This document shows positions 1-5,672 of a stretch of 6,441 nucleotides of DNA, piece by piece. The position numbers were made by a program, and so were the translations under genes. The notes under the pieces were generated by a model, which saw only the letters and a list, made by a program, of their open reading frames with translations, was not told the origin of the DNA and did not search any database. Source of the stretch: an uncultured Pseudomonadota bacterium (GTDB lineage: Bacteria; Pseudomonadota; Gammaproteobacteria; Methylococcales; Methylomonadaceae); the NCBI GenBank assembly GCA_903953455.1, contig CAJBJW010000194.1, positions 1 to 6,441 on the forward strand, read 5' to 3'. The stretch's first letter is position 1; the number at the start of each line of letters is the position of its first letter.

Positions 1-1471
1 AAAACATTGAACTCGTCGATGCCGTGTTGCCAAATGAGCCAAACATCGGGCGATAATGTACAGGCTGCGGCGTTGGAATGGATGCGTTAGGATCACCCAT
101 AGGCGCGGTGGCAATGAAACCGCCTTTAAGCACCATACTCGGTTTTACCGCAAAAAACGCCGGATGCCAAAGCACTAAATCCGCGAGTTTCCCGACTTCA
201 ATCGAACCCACTTCATGTGAAATGCCGTGACTAATCGCAGGGTTAATCGTGTATTTGGCAATGTAGCGTTTAATACGAAAATTATCATTACTGGCTGAAT
301 CTTCTTTTAAATTGCCGCGCTGCGCTTTCATTTTATGCGCGGTTTGCCATGTACGAATAATGACTTCCCCAACGCGTCCCATTGCTTGCGAATCGGACGA
401 TATCATCGAAAATGCGCCCAAATCATGCAAAATATCTTCTGCGGCAATGGTTTCACGACGAATACGCGACTCCGCAAACGCCACATCTTCGGCAATACTC
501 GGATCAAGATGATGACAAACCATGAGCATATCCAAATGCTCATCTACTGTATTGACCGTATAAGGGCGTGTGGGATTGGTAGATGACGGAAGCACATTAG
601 GCTCGCCGCAGGCTTTGATAATATCGGGCGCATGACCACCGCCTGCGCCTTCTGTATGATAGGTGTGAATCGTTCGCCCTTTGAATGCGGCAAACGTATC
701 TTCCACAAATCCCGATTCATTTAACGTATCGGTATGAATTGCCACTTGCACATCAAATTTTTCGGCAATGCTCAAACAACAATCAATCGCTGCGGGCGTG
801 GTTCCCCAATCTTCATGGAGTTTTAAACCCATCGCCCCCGCGCGAACTTGCTCTTCTAAGGCTTCGGGCAAACTGGCATTACCTTTACCAAGTAAACCAA
901 AATTCATCGGAAAACCATCAAGCGATTGCAACATTTGCTCAATATTCCAACGTCCGGGGGTGCAGGTTGTCGCATTCGTTCCTGTTGCGGGACCTGTTCC
1001 ACCGCCAATCATGGTTGTCACGCCTGACGTCAGTGCTTCTTCAATTTGCTGTGGGCAAATAAAATGAATATGCGCATCAATACCGCCTGCCGTTAGAATT
1101 TGACCTTCACCGGCGATAATTTCCGTTCCCGGACCGATGATAATATCCACGCCTTGCTGAACGTCAGGATTCCCCGCTTTGCCAATTGCGGCAATGCGCC
1201 CTTGTTTAATGCCTACGTCTGCTTTGATAATGCCCCAATGATCAACAATTAACGCATTTGTAATCACTAAATCCATTGCAACCGTGGAATCAAGTTGACT
1301 TTGCCCCATGCCATCACGAATGACTTTACCACCGCCAAATTTCACTTCATCGCCATACACGGTGCGATCCGCTTCCACTTCAAGAAATAAACCACTATCA
1401 CCTAAACGGACTTTATCACCCGTGGTGGGTCCAAACATATCCGCATAGGCTTGCCGACTCATTCTGCTCAT
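1..1471 (-). CDS. ureC: Urease subunit alpha (catalytic), 3' end outside window
   Basis: This is the catalytic subunit of the cytoplasmic nickel urease (EC 3.5.1.5), which hydrolyses urea to ammonia and carbamate. The visible frame is open for 490 codons; the Klebsiella protein has about 567 residues, so roughly the last 77 lie beyond the left edge. The N-terminus (MSRMSRQAYADMFGPT) matches the family. The nickel ligands H134, H136 (in GGIDAHIH), carbamylated K217 (in GLKLHEDW), H246, H272 and D360 are all present, as are substrate/flap residues H219, C319, H320 and R336, all at Klebsiella numbering. This supports the ATG at 1471 rather than the in-frame ATG at 1462. The start overlaps the ureB stop by ATGA, and GGAG lies 8 bases upstream inside ureB. 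The enzyme should be active once matured with nickel and CO2. Identification is by recalled family motifs and is very secure. Confidence 0.98.
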   Translation of the reverse strand, partial: MSRMSRQAYADMFGPTTGDKVRLGDSGLFLEVEADRTVYGDEVKFGGGKVIRDGMGQSQLDSTVAMDLVITNALIVDHWGIIKADVGIKQGRIAAIGKAGNPDVQQGVDIIIGPGTEIIAGEGQILTAGGIDAHIHFICPQQIEEALTSGVTTMIGGGTGPATGTNATTCTPGRWNIEQMLQSLDGFPMNFGLLGKGNASLPEALEEQVRAGAMGLKLHEDWGTTPAAIDCCLSIAEKFDVQVAIHTDTLNESGFVEDTFAAFKGRTIHTYHTEGAGGGHAPDIIKACGEPNVLPSSTNPTRPYTVNTVDEHLDMLMVCHHLDPSIAEDVAFAESRIRRETIAAEDILHDLGAFSMISSDSQAMGRVGEVIIRTWQTAHKMKAQRGNLKEDSASNDNFRIKRYIAKYTINPAISHGISHEVGSIEVGKLADLVLWHPAFFAVKPSMVLKGGFIATAPMGDPNASIPTPQPVHYRPMFGSFGNTASTSSMF

Positions 1472-1785
1472 TGCTTACTCTCCAACTCACCCATCACTTC
1501 ACCGCGAAAACCGTAAACGCGACGCAATCCACCAAAAGCCACTAATTGAATTTCGCGCTGCTGCCCCGGTTCAAAGCGAATCGCCGTTCCCGCAGGAATA
1601 TCGGGGCGAAAACCGCGTGTCGCTGCGCGATCAAACTGCAATGCAGGATTGGTTTCAAAAAAATGGTAATGTGACCCGACTTGAATGGGACGATCGCCCG
1701 TATTGGCAACAAGCACTGAAATGACCTGACTGCCTACATTCAATTGCAATTCACCTTCACAGGGAATAATTTCTCCAGGTATCAT
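1468..1785 (-). CDS. ureB: Urease subunit beta
   Basis: This small structural subunit of urease packs with UreA and UreC in the (ABC)3 enzyme and has no catalytic residues of its own. From the ATG at 1785 the protein has 105 residues, close to the 106 of Klebsiella UreB, and begins MIPGE as that protein does. Family motifs are DRPIQVGSHYHF (residues 31-42), NPAL followed by FDR, IPAGTAIRFEPGQ (63-75) and GFRGEVMG (92-99). An upstream in-frame TTG at 1791 would add two residues. I reject it because the GAGG Shine-Dalgarno is only one base from the TTG but 7 bases from the ATG. The gap after the ureA stop is 9 bases, and the stop overlaps the ureC start by 4 bases. The beta subunit is separate from gamma, as in most bacteria and unlike Helicobacter. 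Confidence 0.97.
   Translation of the reverse strand: MIPGEIIPCEGELQLNVGSQVISVLVANTGDRPIQVGSHYHFFETNPALQFDRAATRGFRPDIPAGTAIRFEPGQQREIQLVAFGGLRRVYGFRGEVMGELESKQ
1480..1483 (-). promoter_or_regulatory. Shine-Dalgarno site of ureC inside the end of ureB
   Basis: GGAG on the minus strand lies 8 bases before the ureC ATG, within the last codons of ureB (Leu-Glu-Ser-Lys-Gln). With the ATGA stop/start overlap this suggests translational coupling, which would fit the fixed stoichiometry of the beta and alpha subunits. It supports the ATG at 1471 as the ureC start. Confidence 0.7.
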
Positions 1786-1792
1786 ACTCAAA

Positions 1793-1796
1793 CCTC
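1793..1796 (-). promoter_or_regulatory. Shine-Dalgarno site that decides the ureB start
   Basis: GAGG on the minus strand overlaps the TGA stop of ureA (1795-1797) and sits 7 bases before the ATG at 1785. It is only one base from the alternative TTG at 1791, so it favours the ATG start. Its overlap with the ureA stop suggests that ribosomes finishing ureA may re-initiate on ureB. Confidence 0.65.
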
Positions 1797-2097
1797 ATTC
1801 AATTGGATTGTGAACGGTGACAAGTTTTGTGCCGTCTGGAAATGTCGCCTCAATTTGCACATCGGGCAGCATTTCACAAACGCCCTCCATCACGTCTTCA
1901 CGGTAAAGCAGCGTGCGACCGTATTCCATCAACTCAGCCACTGTTTGACCATCACGCGCACCTTCCATAATAGCGGCGCTAATAAATGCCACCGCTTCGG
2001 GGTAATTGAGTTTTAAACCGCGTGCTTTTCGACGCTCCGCTAGCAGGGCGGCCGTAAAAAGTAATAATTTATCTTTTTCTCTTGGCGTTAATTGCAT
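1795..2097 (-). CDS. ureA: Urease subunit gamma
   Basis: This is the smallest structural subunit of the cytoplasmic urease, at 100 residues, the same length as Klebsiella UreA. The N-terminal helix begins MQLTPREKDKLLLFTAALLA. It is followed by ERRKARGLKLNYPEAVAFIS (21-40), IMEGARDGQTVAELM (43-57), the DVMEGV segment (68-73) and the C-terminal EATFPDGTKLVTVHNP (83-98), all highly typical. There is no fusion to the beta subunit. The gene starts 15 bases after the ureD stop. Its Shine-Dalgarno is weak: the best match is GGA at 2109-2111, about 11 bases from the ATG, so translation may depend partly on coupling to ureD. The ATG start gives exactly the family N-terminus. Confidence 0.97.
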   Translation of the reverse strand: MQLTPREKDKLLLFTAALLAERRKARGLKLNYPEAVAFISAAIMEGARDGQTVAELMEYGRTLLYREDVMEGVCEMLPDVQIEATFPDGTKLVTVHNPIE

Positions 2098-2112
2098 AAT
2101 ACTATTTTTCCG

Positions 2113-2919
2113 TTAAGTTGCCCAAATACGCGGCGTACACATCGTGCGCTCAAGCGCATCCTCGCGCACAATTTTCCAGACCTGTTCAAAAAAACTGCGT
2201 AATTTATCACTTCGACTATCGATTGCGCGACAAATCAGCATATCCTCAATTTGCGTCACCCCGCGTCCAGCAGTGTCACCAATTAACTCACGTACAGCCT
2301 CTAACGTTTTCAACGACACCGGCGTGGCAAATAAAGTGCCACACGCAGAAAATCCATTCAATCCCCAACGCGCAGAAAAAGCATGAGCATCGAGTTGCAG
2401 ACGCTCTAAAAACAGTGGACGATGCGCACAATAAATTTGCCAATTCATCTGCGCCATACCGCAATCAAATCCTTCACCCGATGCAGGTCGTCCAAGCGAC
2501 AAAATTTCCCAACCAATAAAACGCGCCTGCGGAGCTAATTCAATATTCACGGTTGAAACTACATTTGCACCGTCATAAATAATCGTTTCTTGCGGTAGCC
2601 ACTCGAGCATTGCATGGTTATCAACGGTAATATTCACTTTCTGCGTAGCCTGCTCGCCTGAACTGCGATAAAACTTTCCTGCAGCTGGTGTTGTGATCAA
2701 TGCGTGCGCGTTTTCCTGCGCATGAATGGAAAAATGCAGCTGATCACCACCGACAATTCCGCCCGGAGGATGTAGCACATACACATGACACACCCCGCCT
2801 TCAGGATAAAAGGGACGCTGCACCGTTAAAGGGCCAAATTGCCGACGTTTAACTAAAAGCGTTTTGTTGCCTTGTTTTGCAAACGCTAAATCTAATTGCG
2901 CTTTCCAGCCTTTTTCCAT
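2113..2919 (-). CDS. ureD: Urease accessory protein UreD (maturation scaffold)
   Basis: UreD (called UreH in Helicobacter) binds the apo-urease and recruits UreF and UreG so that nickel and CO2 can be delivered to the active site. It is not part of the mature enzyme. The 268 residues fit the family length. Recognisable blocks are VQRPFYPEG (33-41), HPPGGIVGGD (50-59), TTPAAGKFYRS (76-86), LEWLPQETIIYDGA (105-118), GWEILSLGRPASGE (136-149) and the C-terminal PRIWAT (263-268). The ATG at 2919 is preceded by AGAG at 9 bases. The gene follows urtE after 15 bases and precedes ureA by 15 bases, so it is the first urease gene and is joined directly to the urea importer genes. Its partners UreE, UreF and UreG are not in this window. 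Confidence 0.97.
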   Translation of the reverse strand: MEKGWKAQLDLAFAKQGNKTLLVKRRQFGPLTVQRPFYPEGGVCHVYVLHPPGGIVGGDQLHFSIHAQENAHALITTPAAGKFYRSSGEQATQKVNITVDNHAMLEWLPQETIIYDGANVVSTVNIELAPQARFIGWEILSLGRPASGEGFDCGMAQMNWQIYCAHRPLFLERLQLDAHAFSARWGLNGFSACGTLFATPVSLKTLEAVRELIGDTAGRGVTQIEDMLICRAIDSRSDKLRSFFEQVWKIVREDALERTMCTPRIWAT

Positions 2920-2934
2920 TCACTTTTTCTCTGG

Positions 2935-3717
2935 TTATACCGTTAGATAACGTTTCACCATGTCATCAGACAACGTATCCATCGCACCAATCGCAACGTG
3001 ACGTCCTCTGTCCATGATACAGAAGCGATCTGCTACTTTACGCGCAAAAGGCAATTTTTGCTCAACAAGCAGCACCGTCACGCCGAGTTCATGGTTTATT
3101 TTGGTAATCGCTTCATGTACTTCACCCAAATCATAAGGATTTTTTTTAGGCATAACGATTGGTTTACCTCGCTGACGATTTAACCGAATAATGACTTCGC
3201 CAATTTCACTCACAATATTGGGCTGAATACCTTCAGTGGGTTCATCTAAAATCAGTAGACGTGGATTTAAAACCAACGCGCGAGCAATGGCTAATTGTTG
3301 TTGCTGACCGCCTGATAAATCCCCACCACGTCGTTTTAACATTTGCTTTAACACGGGAAATACATCAAAAATATGGTCAGGGACTTTTTTAATGCCCATT
3401 TTACTCGCCGCACGCAAACCCGTTTTCAGATTTTCTTCAACGGTGAGTAGCGAAAAAATTTCACGCCCTTGTGGCACATAGCCAATGCCGAGTTCTGCGC
3501 GTGATTGGGCTTTTGCATTCGTTAAGGATTTGCCGTCCATTTCAATACTTCCGCCGCGAACGGGCACCAGTCCCATAATCGCTTTTAATAACGTCGTTTT
3601 TCCTACACCATTGCGCCCCATTAAACATACACAAGACCCTTCGGGGACATCAAGTTGTAAATCCCAAAGCGTATGGCTTTCACCGTAATATTGTTGTAAT
3701 CCATTTATTTTAAGCAT
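2935..3717 (-). CDS. urtE: Urea ABC transporter ATP-binding protein UrtE, with an internal ~30-residue extra segment
   Basis: This is one of two cytoplasmic ATPases that drive the UrtABCDE urea importer (LivF-like). Motifs in order are Walker A GRNGVGKT (34-41), Q-loop Q83 in GYVPQGREIF, signature LSGGQQQ (134-140), Walker B LLILDEP (154-160) and D-loop TEGIQP (161-166). The switch position is Q220 in VLLVEQKLPFAR; glutamine there is normal for LivF-type ATPases. The C-terminus VKRYLTV is typical of UrtE. The protein has 260 residues where UrtE usually has about 230. The excess maps to residues 181-210, between the helix after the D-loop (EIGEVIIRLN) and the strand VTVLLVEQ. The frame is intact, so the gene is probably functional. 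It starts 6 bases after the urtD stop, with its Shine-Dalgarno inside urtD. UrtE rather than LivF is supported by the neighbouring urt and ure genes. Confidence 0.96.
   Translation of the reverse strand: MLKINGLQQYYGESHTLWDLQLDVPEGSCVCLMGRNGVGKTTLLKAIMGLVPVRGGSIEMDGKSLTNAKAQSRAELGIGYVPQGREIFSLLTVEENLKTGLRAASKMGIKKVPDHIFDVFPVLKQMLKRRGGDLSGGQQQQLAIARALVLNPRLLILDEPTEGIQPNIVSEIGEVIIRLNRQRGKPIVMPKKNPYDLGEVHEAITKINHELGVTVLLVEQKLPFARKVADRFCIMDRGRHVAIGAMDTLSDDMVKRYLTV
3088..3177 (-). other. Extra in-frame segment within urtE (residues ~181-210)
   Basis: This 90-base stretch encodes about 30 residues that I do not expect in UrtE, where RLN or RLR normally leads within a few residues to the TVLLVEQ strand. 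It is hydrophilic and begins RQRGKPIVMPKKNPYD, followed by LGEVHEAITKINHE. The second half loosely echoes the preceding EIGEVIIRLN, so a divergent internal duplication is possible but weak. It carries eight A residues in a row on the coding strand (3140-3147, codons for Lys191-Lys192-Asn193). The boundaries are approximate. Presence of the segment is seen directly; calling it an insertion rests on remembered family length. Confidence 0.65.
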
Positions 3718-3723
3718 CGTCCT

Positions 3724-4536
3724 TTACCCTCCTAAATACACTTGAATCACGCGTGGATCATTTTGAACCTCGCTCATCGTTCCCTCAGTTAACACAGCGC
3801 CTTCATGAAGAACGGTCACTTTGGTGGCAATAGAGCGAACAAATTCCATATCATGCTCAACCACAATAATGGAGCGCTCACCTTGCAGTGACAAGAGTAA
3901 TTCTGCCGTACGCTCAACTTCTTGATGCGTCATACCGGCAATGGGTTCATCAACAAGCATCACTTTAGGCTCTTGCATAAGTAGCATACCAATTTCAAGC
4001 CACTGTTTTTGGCCGTGTGACAAAATACCTGCACGCTGTTGATAGTTTGCTTTCAAACCAATTGTTTCGATAATATGATGAATCTTGTCACGCTGCTCAC
4101 CATTTAAACGATGAAATAACGTTGCCCATGCGCCTTTATTAGCTTTAAGCGCCAGTTCTAAATTCTCAAACACACTCAGCGCATCGAATACACTTGGTTT
4201 TTGAAATTTGCGGCAAATCCCTGCTTGCGCAATATCAGGCTCATCCATTTCCAGTAAATCAATGGTTTGACCAAAGAATACAGTGCCTGAATCGGGGCGT
4301 GTTTTACCCGTAATCACATCCATTAATGTGGTTTTACCCGCGCCATTTGGACCAATCATGCAACGCAATTCACCTGCATCAATCACGAGCGATAAATTAT
4401 TCAAGGCTTTAAAGCCATCAAAACTGACACTGACATCATCAAGATATAAAATCGGTCCATGACGCGTGTCAACAACGCCTTCATGAAACAGATGATCTGT
4501 CATGGGAATTTCATGGTGTACCTGTTGTGGACTCAT
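3724..4536 (-). CDS. urtD: Urea ABC transporter ATP-binding protein UrtD
   Basis: This is the second cytoplasmic ATPase of the urea importer (LivG-like), acting with UrtE on the UrtB/UrtC permeases. From the ATG at 4536 it has 270 residues, near the usual 250 or so. Motifs are Walker A GPNGAGKT (62-69), Q-loop Q112 in RKFQKPSVF, the UrtD-type signature LSHGQKQWLEIGMLL (172-186), Walker B VMLVDEP (192-198) and H-loop H228 in VVEHDMEFVR. The C-terminus VYLGG is typical. The frame stays open 33 codons further upstream to an ATG at 4635, but that stretch lies within urtC and has no family resemblance. I chose 4536 because AGGAG sits 8 bases upstream and the ATG overlaps the urtC stop as ATGA. An internal ATG at 4503 (MTDHLFHEG) is a possible but less well-supported start. 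Confidence 0.96.
   Translation of the reverse strand: MSPQQVHHEIPMTDHLFHEGVVDTRHGPILYLDDVSVSFDGFKALNNLSLVIDAGELRCMIGPNGAGKTTLMDVITGKTRPDSGTVFFGQTIDLLEMDEPDIAQAGICRKFQKPSVFDALSVFENLELALKANKGAWATLFHRLNGEQRDKIHHIIETIGLKANYQQRAGILSHGQKQWLEIGMLLMQEPKVMLVDEPIAGMTHQEVERTAELLLSLQGERSIIVVEHDMEFVRSIATKVTVLHEGAVLTEGTMSEVQNDPRVIQVYLGG
3727..3732 (-). promoter_or_regulatory. Strong Shine-Dalgarno site of urtE embedded in the last codons of urtD
   Basis: GGAGGG on the minus strand forms the final two glycine codons of urtD, directly before its TAA stop, and lies 9 bases before the urtE ATG at 3717. It is the strongest ribosome binding site seen in the window. Its place inside urtD suggests coupled translation of the two ATPase subunits. 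Confidence 0.75.
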
Positions 4537-5624
4537 GCGTGTTGCTCCTGTAATCTGCGACGCAGTAACCCAACAAGTCCATCGGGCAGAAAGACGGTAA
4601 CCACTACAAACGCCGCGCCTAATGTAAATAACCAAAGCTCCGGCATTAAGCCTGTCAGGACCGTTTTACTGTAATTGACTAGCACCGCGCCAATAATGGC
4701 ACCGTAAAGTGTATTTCGCCCACCAATCGCCACCCAAACCACAATTTCTAGCGAATTAAGCGGTGAGAATTCACTTGGATTGATAATGCCCACTTGCGGC
4801 ACATACAAAGCACCTGCAACACCTGCAATCATGGCAGCGAATACAAAAATCCACAATTTAAACATTTCCACGCGATAGCCTAAAAAACGCACGCGGGATT
4901 CTTGATCTCGAATCGCTGTCACCACACGTCCTAATTTGGTATTGACGAGCCATCGACAAACTAAAAATGCGCTAATCAATGCGATTCCAGACAACATCAA
5001 AAGCATGGAGCGCACCGCTTCCGATTGGATATTAAACCCTAGAATATCTTTAAAATCCGTTAAACCGTTATTCCCACCAAACCCCATTTCATTACGAAAA
5101 AATGCGAGCATCAGCGCATAAGTTAACGCCTGTGTAATAATCGACAAATAAACACCTGTCACGCGCGAGCGAAACGCTAAATAGCCAAACACAAACGCTA
5201 ATACCCCCGGTGCTAACACGACCATCAACATCGCAAAACCAAAATGATCAAAACCAAACCAATACCAAGGCAGCTCTTTCCAATTTAAAAACACCATAAA
5301 ATCGGGCAAACTTGCATTCCCATAAACGCCACGTGTACCGATTTGACGCATCAAATACATACCCATCGCGTAACCACCCAGCGCAAAAAAAGCACCATGC
5401 CCCAGCGCCAAAATGCCGCAATATCCCCAGACTAAATCCAGCGATAAACCAAGCAATGCAAAAGTTAAATATTTACCAAGCACTGAGACGGTATATGCTG
5501 AAAAATGTAACACTGAATCAGCAGGAAAAACCCAATTGCACAAAGGGATAACAAACGTCACGGCAGCTAATATGCCAAGGACGGTTATGCACGTTTTATC
5601 TCGACCTAATTTTATTAATTCCAT
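4533..5624 (-). CDS. urtC: Urea ABC transporter permease UrtC
   Basis: This is one of two inner-membrane permeases (LivM-like) that form the urea channel together with UrtB. The 363 residues are normal for the family. Hydrophobic segments are visible at roughly 12-30, 45-66, 70-92, 130-150, 158-176, 205-225, 255-275, 292-316 and 330-347. Typical UrtC motifs are SLDLVWGYCGILALGHGAFF (61-80), GGNNGLTDF (183-191), GRVVTAIRDQESRVRFLGY (232-250; the cytoplasmic EAA-like loop that contacts the ATPases), INPSEFSPLNSLEIVVWVAI (281-300) and GGRNTLYGAI (301-310). The ATG at 5624 has only a weak upstream purine stretch. The gene follows urtB after 48 bases and ends in a 4-base overlap with urtD. Assignment as UrtC rather than LivM rests on these motifs and on the context. 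Confidence 0.96.
   Translation of the reverse strand: MELIKLGRDKTCITVLGILAAVTFVIPLCNWVFPADSVLHFSAYTVSVLGKYLTFALLGLSLDLVWGYCGILALGHGAFFALGGYAMGMYLMRQIGTRGVYGNASLPDFMVFLNWKELPWYWFGFDHFGFAMLMVVLAPGVLAFVFGYLAFRSRVTGVYLSIITQALTYALMLAFFRNEMGFGGNNGLTDFKDILGFNIQSEAVRSMLLMLSGIALISAFLVCRWLVNTKLGRVVTAIRDQESRVRFLGYRVEMFKLWIFVFAAMIAGVAGALYVPQVGIINPSEFSPLNSLEIVVWVAIGGRNTLYGAIIGAVLVNYSKTVLTGLMPELWLFTLGAAFVVVTVFLPDGLVGLLRRRLQEQHA
4545..4549 (-). promoter_or_regulatory. Shine-Dalgarno site that decides the urtD start
   Basis: AGGAG on the minus strand, within the end of urtC, lies 8 bases before the ATG at 4536. That ATG shares ATGA with the urtC stop. This supports the 270-residue UrtD over the longer open frame from 4635, and suggests coupled translation of permease and ATPase. 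Confidence 0.7.
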
Positions 5625-5672
5625 GTATCACATCCACTAAATATTTATTATTGTGTCAATATCCAAAAAACC
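5625..5672 (-). other. Intergenic spacer urtB-urtC, longest gap in the window
   Basis: These 48 A/T-rich bases separate the urtB stop from the urtC start. I see no stem-loop followed by a T run that would act as a terminator. A perfect TTGACA occurs at 5654-5659 on the coding strand, but no fitting -10 hexamer lies 16-18 bases downstream. The spacer most likely serves only as the leader of urtC inside a polycistronic message. Confidence 0.5.

Noticed and set aside
685..1062. Plus-strand open frame of 125 codons
   Set aside because: It lies wholly antisense to conserved ureC, has no recognisable domain, and its composition is that of a shadow frame.
1..1471. Possible frameshift or pseudogene in ureC
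   Set aside because: Reading the minus-strand frame by hand shows 490 uninterrupted codons with every expected active-site residue. The frame has no stop here only because it runs off the left edge.
1786..1791. TTG start of ureB two codons upstream of the ATG
   Set aside because: The GAGG ribosome binding site is one base from this TTG but 7 bases from the ATG, and the ATG gives the family N-terminus MIPGE.
1744..2016. Plus-strand open frame of 90 codons across the ureB-ureA junction
   Set aside because: It is antisense to two well-conserved genes and lacks any recognisable motif.
2118..2519. Plus-strand open frame of 133 codons
   Set aside because: It is antisense to ureD, rich in residues expected from reading the opposite strand, and has no family signature.
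4537..4635. N-terminal extension of the urtD open frame, giving a 303-residue protein
   Set aside because: The extra 33 residues overlap the 3' end of urtC in another frame, resemble nothing in the family and lack a better ribosome binding site. The ATG at 4536 has AGGAG at 8 bases and the ATGA overlap.
5654..5659. TTGACA on the minus strand as the -35 box of an internal promoter for urtC
   Set aside because: The hexamer 17 bases downstream is TGGATG, a poor -10 box, and the match is easily due to chance in an A/T-rich spacer.
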